IMG/VR virus record: IMGVR_UViG_3300031857_000018
Location: 105,329 to 169,328 of that record
Length of the DNA: 64,000 nucleotides
Direction: 5' to 3' (one strand)
Origin: a virus
The notes below the pieces were generated by a model, which saw only the letters and a program-made list of their open reading frames with translations, had not been told where the DNA came from and did no database searches. Of this stretch, positions 60,806 to 64,000 are shown in pieces (the stretch's first letter is position 1; each line of letters starts with the position of its first letter). The position numbers were made by a program, and so were the translations under genes.

Positions 60806-61023
60806 TATTTTTTTAGTTTGATTGGTTGAAATTCTTCAGGTATTGATCCACAATCGTCACAACGAAAGACCGGGACAGGTACCATTGTGTCTTTATCGCC
60901 ACCCGTTAAGAATTTTGATACTTTGTTGATTGCCATTACCTGACGAAAATACAATCCGTCACATTCTTTGCATTGTATCGGTTGCATATCATTTGGACCG
61001 ATATTCACATTCATTTTACTCAT
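60805..61023 (-). CDS. small zinc-ribbon protein
   Basis: 72 residues. IQCKECDGLYFRQVM and FRCDDCGSIPEEF give two CxxC pairs, a zinc ribbon. May contact DNA or the clamp machinery. Overlaps both neighbours. Confidence 0.7.
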   Translation of the reverse strand: MSKMNVNIGPNDMQPIQCKECDGLYFRQVMAINKVSKFLTGGDKDTMVPVPVFRCDDCGSIPEEFQPIKLKK

Positions 61024-61946
61024 ATTTCTCCTAATAGATTTACAAACATTGCCATTATGTTGATTTCTTTGTCTACTACACTTGCATCTTTGTATTGAGC
61101 CTCAGCAATAATCAAAATGCATGGACCAATATGCCCTGTGGCAAAATCATCTAATGCATCAAACAAGAAAGTGTATAATGGCGTAAAGTCTCGCACTTTG
61201 CTATCTGCAATAATTTGCCGAATCTTTGCAAATGCTGATTTTTTGTCTTTTGAATCCTGCAGTACTGCTAGAATTTCAGTCATATAATTTGCTTGAATTG
61301 CACTTGCTCGATCTAATTGCAATGCACCGCCAACTACTGATGCTTGTGCAGCGTTAATTGCTCTGCGGATATCCGGATATGATGAATTGATTATTGCTGC
61401 TACATCCTTAATATCGTAACTTACCTCATTTTGCTCTAATACTTGCACTAAACGCTTTGCTACATCTGTTTTACTAGGAGGTGTGATTGCAAATGTCTGA
61501 CATCGTGATTGAATTGGATCAATAATCTTTTCAACATAATTACATGTTAAAATAAAGCGTGTTGTTTTACTGTATGTCTCCATTAGATTGCGAAGAGCTG
61601 CCTGTGCATTTGGCGTCAAGTAATCTGCCTCATCCAAAATGATAATTTTCCATCTGCGAAATCCGACTGTTGATGCATATCGCTTAATTTTGTCGCGAAC
61701 TGCATCTACTGAGTTTTCATCTGATGCATTTATATACATAACATCGGCATCCACACTTCCGGCGATAATTTTTGCCAAAGTGGTCTTCCCGGTGCCAGCT
61801 GTGCCATAGAATAACAAGTGAGGAACATCGCCATTAGCAATAAAAACTTTAACTTTTTCAATGATATGCTCATTTCCAATATATCCTTCCAATGTGTCTG
61901 GGCGAAATGATTCAACCCATAATGTGTTTTCTGTGTTTCCGTACAT
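61020..61946 (-). CDS. clamp-loader ATPase (gp44/RFC-like)
   Basis: 308 residues. Walker A GTAGTGKTTLAKI, Walker B IIILDEADYL, sensor 1 RFILTCNYVEK and IQSRCQTF with the SRC arginine-finger motif. Opens and loads the sliding clamp on primed DNA. Confidence 0.95.
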   Translation of the reverse strand: MYGNTENTLWVESFRPDTLEGYIGNEHIIEKVKVFIANGDVPHLLFYGTAGTGKTTLAKIIAGSVDADVMYINASDENSVDAVRDKIKRYASTVGFRRWKIIILDEADYLTPNAQAALRNLMETYSKTTRFILTCNYVEKIIDPIQSRCQTFAITPPSKTDVAKRLVQVLEQNEVSYDIKDVAAIINSSYPDIRRAINAAQASVVGGALQLDRASAIQANYMTEILAVLQDSKDKKSAFAKIRQIIADSKVRDFTPLYTFLFDALDDFATGHIGPCILIIAEAQYKDASVVDKEINIMAMFVNLLGEI

Positions 61947-61947
61947 A

Positions 61948-62400
61948 TTATAAACCTGTTGATCCGAATCCTTTATCTCCTCGTTTAGTTCCTGTTAATG
62001 AATCAACCGGCAACCATTCAATTCGCTCTACTTTGCAAAGCACCAATTGTGCAATGCGATCTCCCTTTTTAAATTCAACTGATCTAGGTCCATGATTAAT
62101 CATGATGACACAAATTTCACCGCGGTAATCTGAATCTATAGTTCCTGGAGAATTTAATACTGTAATTCCGTGTTTAATTGCTAAGCCACTTCTAGGTCTT
62201 ACTTGAATTTCATACCCTTGTGGAATTTCTACAAATAATCCGGTTGGGACTAGATGCCGACCTCCACAGTCAATTGCAAAATCTTCAGCGCAACATACAT
62301 CTAGGCCAGCAGCTCCCGAAGTTTCATACCCCGGAAGCATATTTGCTGATTTATTTTTTACTGGTACTATCATAATTAATTCTGTAATTGTACTAGCCAA
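61948..62400 (-). CDS. dut: dUTPase
   Basis: 150 residues, trimeric dUTPase motifs: SGAAGLDVC, RPRSGLAIKHGI, GTIDSDYRGEI, GDRIAQLVL and RGDKGFGSTGL. Hydrolyses dUTP to dUMP, limiting uracil in DNA and supplying ThyA. Overlaps the clamp gene by 25 bp. Confidence 0.96.
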   Translation of the reverse strand: MASTITELIMIVPVKNKSANMLPGYETSGAAGLDVCCAEDFAIDCGGRHLVPTGLFVEIPQGYEIQVRPRSGLAIKHGITVLNSPGTIDSDYRGEICVIMINHGPRSVEFKKGDRIAQLVLCKVERIEWLPVDSLTGTKRGDKGFGSTGL

Positions 62401-63086
62401 TAAGATGATTGAAAGTCAGTTCCTGCAAAATCAATTCTTGCAAGCCCGTCTGGAGACACATGAAGCTGACCAGCATCTCCGCGATTTGCAGTCAATACTT
62501 CTTTCAATTTATCTGCTGAGAAACAAATTGGATCCATATCATCTACGGGAGTATTGCCTATTTCAAATGAAATATTGTCTGCATTAATTGTGGTATAGTT
62601 AATTACAAAGATAATCTTGCCACCTTTAACTTGCACTGCAAAGTTTTTTGCATCGGGTAAGGCATTCTTTGCTTTGATGAACTTGGTGATGAACTCATCA
62701 TTAACATCAATTGATACCATGTACTCAGGCTCTGCATTAATAGTTGGTACTGCAGGAATAACCGTTGTGTCAGCCAACATGAATGTTAATTTTGTGGATC
62801 CTTCGGAAATTTTCATTGCATAATTCTTTCCTCCAGCTTCTTGCACATTGATTTCAATGTTTTCGCCTACTGCTCCTAACATCTTTGTCAATGCACCGGT
62901 ATGATTGATACCTAACGACCCTTTCATGAACGGAGTCGTCTTCCATTGAATTTTACCTACCACTGTCTGATCTTGGTCGATTAAGTCGCACCCAACACCA
63001 TCAGCATTTTCTTTTAGAATAACCGCTTCACAGTTTCCTGCTAAGTAATAACGATTAATAAATGATTGTAACTTGCTTTTTTCCAT
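62376..63086 (-). CDS. sliding clamp (gp45-like)
   Basis: 236 residues. Two-domain beta-rich pattern with IQWKTTPFMKGSLGINHTGA, LTFMLADTTVIPAVPT and ISFEIGNTPVDDMDPICFSA fits the gp45 trimeric clamp. Next gene leftward is dUTPase, then the loader, a T4-like order with dUTPase inserted. Confidence 0.85.
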   Translation of the reverse strand: MEKSKLQSFINRYYLAGNCEAVILKENADGVGCDLIDQDQTVVGKIQWKTTPFMKGSLGINHTGALTKMLGAVGENIEINVQEAGGKNYAMKISEGSTKLTFMLADTTVIPAVPTINAEPEYMVSIDVNDEFITKFIKAKNALPDAKNFAVQVKGGKIIFVINYTTINADNISFEIGNTPVDDMDPICFSADKLKEVLTANRGDAGQLHVSPDGLARIDFAGTDFQSSYWLVQLQN

Positions 63087-63095
63087 TTTTACCTT

Positions 63096-64000
63096 TTAAA
63101 ATTTAAAGAATTCTGCGAATTTATTTGCATCGGTCGTTGATATTGAATCTCCGCCGAATTTTTTATATGTTTTTTTGTATTTTGAGTATACGTGCATTGC
63201 ATTGTCTGGATCTGAGAACATATCGTGCAATGATAACACTACATTGAATAAATCAGTCGGAATAGCCGTTTCTAACAATTCAACATGGCTGTCAACCATT
63301 TTATCAATATCATTTGCAATGTCTACATACAGGTGCGTGTTGTGCACAACCATACGAGGCATACCTTCCTGTGAATAACGATCTAAACCGTCTGCTGTCT
63401 GGCCTCCTAGGTATTCATATGTAAAATCTTTGCATGCTGGGCAATCTAGGCTACAAGGCACATGTTTTGTCTTGTCAATCTCTACAGACTCCTTGCCTTT
63501 CTTGATATGTGTCTTTCTGCGATACTCGGCATTCTTTGGAAAATACAATTCCGTGAATGTTTGTGTTTTGTAGTTGCCTGAATGCAGATATGTTCCATAT
63601 ACTGGATATTGACCTGGAGAAGATGAATCCGTAGATAATTGCACTCGGCCTTTAGTCAAATCATTAAGCAATTTCTGCAAGGTTGACAAGATGAAGAAAT
63701 CCGATATTTTTGAAATACCCAACAAGTGAATGTATTGCACATGGGGTTTTTCAAATTCTCGTTCCTGCAACATTAGTGCAATCACATACATGAAATCTAC
63801 TAGTCGCTTTGGACCTCCAATACACCAACCGTTAAAGTCAAAATCTTTGAACTTGTGGTACCAAGTGTTGTATTCTTCATTGTATGTTCCTTGGATTACA
63901 TTCAGAAATTTAGTTTTACCTGACTGATGCTTTTCAAACCATTTAAAGTTGTCAAAGGAAATATCCATCGAATCCTGAAAACGATTTTCAAATGTCACTC
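63096..64000 (-). CDS. TGT-fold DpdA-like transglycosylase, 5' end outside window
   Basis: About 300 residues, open at the right edge. FLNVIQGTYNEEYNTWYHKF, DFNGWCIGGPKRLVD, HLLGISKISDFFI, CSLDCPACKDFTYEY (zinc site) and VVHNTHLYVDIAND follow the order of tRNA-guanine transglycosylase. Phage members of this fold (DpdA) put 7-deazaguanine bases into DNA. None of the synthesis genes is in this window. Confidence 0.72.
   Translation of the reverse strand, partial: VTFENRFQDSMDISFDNFKWFEKHQSGKTKFLNVIQGTYNEEYNTWYHKFKDFDFNGWCIGGPKRLVDFMYVIALMLQEREFEKPHVQYIHLLGISKISDFFILSTLQKLLNDLTKGRVQLSTDSSSPGQYPVYGTYLHSGNYKTQTFTELYFPKNAEYRRKTHIKKGKESVEIDKTKHVPCSLDCPACKDFTYEYLGGQTADGLDRYSQEGMPRMVVHNTHLYVDIANDIDKMVDSHVELLETAIPTDLFNVVLSLHDMFSDPDNAMHVYSKYKKTYKKFGGDSISTTDANKFAEFFKF

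Overview
The window looks like part of a large, strictly lytic, T4-like (myovirus-type) dsDNA phage that infects a Bacteroidota host. Phage evidence: a T4-style replication block (sliding clamp, both clamp-loader subunits, dUTPase, Cas4/RecB-like nuclease), an ATP-dependent DNA ligase, thymidylate synthase, a lysis cassette, a tRNA cluster and over 100 tightly packed genes, essentially all on the minus strand. Host evidence: two secreted proteins carry type IX secretion (T9SS) C-terminal sorting domains, and promoters fit the Bacteroidota TTG / TAnnTTTG pattern. No integrase or repressor was seen. Many overlapping ATGA/TAATG junctions indicate translationally coupled operons.

Layout (all genes leftward): 1-3050 is an early-type array of very small, mostly acidic unknown genes, most behind a near-identical promoter. 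3150-4450 is gene-poor, with a GC-richer candidate structured RNA and an array of 15 same-direction TCTAAAAATA-type repeats. 4500-11500 holds DNA ligase, small membrane proteins, a lytic transglycosylase and two metallophosphoesterases. 11500-14800 holds a T9SS-exported protein, a second candidate ncRNA and an unknown coiled-coil protein. 14870-15840 is a tRNA cluster (Trp, Leu, Leu, Glu and one oversized tRNA-like element). 15880-21070 holds hotdog thioesterase, GNAT, an ABC exporter membrane domain without ATPase, a papain-fold protein, ThyA and small unknown genes. 21060-27560 holds GroEL, a MoxR-like AAA+ ATPase paired with a VWA/HExxH protein, and a second T9SS protein.

27580-36720 is a virion-associated or internal-protein block. 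Several proteins begin with short peptides resembling the T4 capsid-targeting sequence with an (L/I)-x-E cleavage site: a metalloprotease, small proteins, and an 837-residue protein with a pre-toxin-like segment. The block also has a nucleotidyltransferase-LETM1-like fusion, an HNH protein, a ClpS-like adaptor and a UVR-motif protein. 36750-41690 is a lysis operon (two holin candidates, GH24 muramidase, peptidoglycan-binding/L,D-transpeptidase-like enzyme) that runs directly into a PAS histidine kinase and a receiver-only response regulator. 41740-57580 is a 19-gene glycan island (nucleotide-sugar enzymes, about ten glycosyltransferases of several folds, two methyltransferases). 57610-64000 is DNA metabolism and replication, ending in a partial TGT/DpdA-like gene that suggests 7-deazaguanine DNA modification.

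The parts that look least described are the two-component system built into a lysis operon, the set of putative head-packaged effectors, the unidirectional repeat array whose unit resembles the phage's own -10 element, and the candidate ncRNAs. Functions are inferred from recognised motifs without database searches. Small-gene functions are mostly unknown.
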